From: VBAS01 sp035318985
GTDB taxonomy: Bacteria > Bacteroidota > Bacteroidia > Chitinophagales > Chitinophagaceae
Length of the DNA stretch: 6,576 bases
Reading direction: 5' to 3'
Assembly (NCBI GenBank): GCA_035318985.1
Contig: DATHDP010000019.1
Span: forward strand, 1 to 6,576
The position numbers were made by a program, and so were the translations under genes. Under the pieces are notes generated by a model. It saw only the letters and a list, made by a program, of their open reading frames with translations. It searched no databases and was not told where the DNA came from. This document shows, in pieces, positions 6,020 through 6,576 of the stretch; the first letter of the stretch is position 1; each line of letters starts with the position of its first letter.

Positions 6020-6576
6020 ATGGATCACATCCTGGATAATATGATCTGGAATGCTTTTACCACGGGTAACAAGGATATAGCTATTATAAATGGGGATGTT
6101 GGTTGTTATTTGCCGGATATTGCTCCGTTTGCGGGGATGAAAGTGTTTAATGATGCTAATCTTAAAAAATTGTATGAATTTATTCCGGTTAATCGAAGTG
6201 TGGCTATTTCATCGTTAAATAAAATGGATCATGACGAATGCAAATGGAAGTTGCTGCAACCTATGGATGTGACCCAAATGGTATATGAGCATTCCATGAA
6301 AACATTCACTACTAAGAATAGTTCATTAATTGTTCCTCTATCAGAAGAACATGTTCTGCGAATGATGGAATTAACTGCACTCACAAGACCCGGTCCTTTT
6401 TTACAACAAACCATCAAATTCAAAAATTATTTTGGCATTTTTATCGAAGGCAGGTTGGCTGCTATGACCGGACAACGCATGCACCCCAAACCATATATGG
6501 AAGTAAGCGCTGTATGCACCCATCCCGATTTTCGCGGTATGGGTTATGCAAAAGCCTTGATGCTGCATGTAATGAA
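6020..6576 (+). CDS. GNAT-family N-acetyltransferase (partial, runs off right edge)
   Basis: An open frame from the ATG at 6020 continues through 185 codons to the window edge. An in-frame stop at 5990-5992 with no ATG between fixes this as the earliest start; Met8 is a less likely alternative. The N-terminal part (MDHILDNMIWNAFTTGNKDI, then YLPDIAPFAG at 30-39) and the segment ELTALTRPGPFLQQTIKF (117-134) are characteristic of a GNAT subgroup with an FR47-like C-terminal domain. Then come FGIFIEGRLAAMTGQRM (138-154) and the acetyl-CoA-binding motif A, EVSAVCTHPDFRGMGYA (161-177), with the R-x-x-G-x-A signature at Arg172-Ala177. Perhaps 30-50 C-terminal residues are missing. The enzyme is predicted cytoplasmic, since no signal peptide is seen. 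The acceptor substrate is unknown. It may have its own promoter in the 88-base gap upstream. Confidence 0.88.
   Translation, partial: MDHILDNMIWNAFTTGNKDIAIINGDVGCYLPDIAPFAGMKVFNDANLKKLYEFIPVNRSVAISSLNKMDHDECKWKLLQPMDVTQMVYEHSMKTFTTKNSSLIVPLSEEHVLRMMELTALTRPGPFLQQTIKFKNYFGIFIEGRLAAMTGQRMHPKPYMEVSAVCTHPDFRGMGYAKALMLHVM

Noticed and set aside
6229..6423. 64-codon minus-strand frame opposite the acetyltransferase gene
   Set aside because: It is antisense to a continuous GNAT reading frame whose conserved motifs continue on both sides.

Overview
The window looks like chromosomal DNA from a member of the Bacteroidota, most plausibly a Chitinophagaceae-type soil or freshwater bacterium. The reasons are moderately AT-rich coding sequence, start codons with no clear Shine-Dalgarno sequence, a TAnnTTTG-type -7 promoter box upstream of one gene, signal peptides typical of the phylum (lipoprotein Cys signals, and cleavage before Gln), and the protein families themselves. 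The lineage is inferred from these features; no marker gene is present.

Layout. On the left, two genes on the minus strand: a large TPR lipoprotein (327-1883) and, downstream of it, the N-terminal part of a low-affinity iron permease-like membrane protein that runs off the left edge (1-276). A 150-base divergent region (1884-2033) separates these from a plus-strand beta-lactamase-fold serine hydrolase lipoprotein (2034-3179). That gene converges, with only 19 bases between stop codons, on a two-gene minus-strand unit: a ThuA-like lipoprotein (4556-5290) followed after 28 bases by a Tat-exported Gfo/Idh/MocA oxidoreductase (3199-4527). A 185-base divergent region (5291-5475) leads to a secreted NTF2/DUF4440-like protein (5476-5931) and then the start of a GNAT acetyltransferase that runs off the right edge (6020-6576).

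How the genes fit together. The only pair with a strong functional link is ThuA-like plus Gfo/Idh/MocA. The rhizobial thuA and thuB genes encode the same two families and act in oxidised-sugar (3-keto-disaccharide) metabolism. Here both carry export signals, so an envelope-located version of such a pathway is a reasonable inference, with the substrate unknown. All five complete genes encode predicted exported or envelope proteins: three lipoproteins, one Tat substrate and one Sec-secreted protein. The other neighbours show no evident common pathway.

No tRNA, rRNA, CRISPR array, insertion sequence, attachment site or convincing intrinsic terminator was seen. No gene-free stretch exceeds 185 bases. 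I found no clear sign of an undescribed multi-gene system. The points most worth a second look are the exported ThuA/oxidoreductase pair, the histidine-rich core of the TPR lipoprotein, and the altered second active-site motif of the serine hydrolase.
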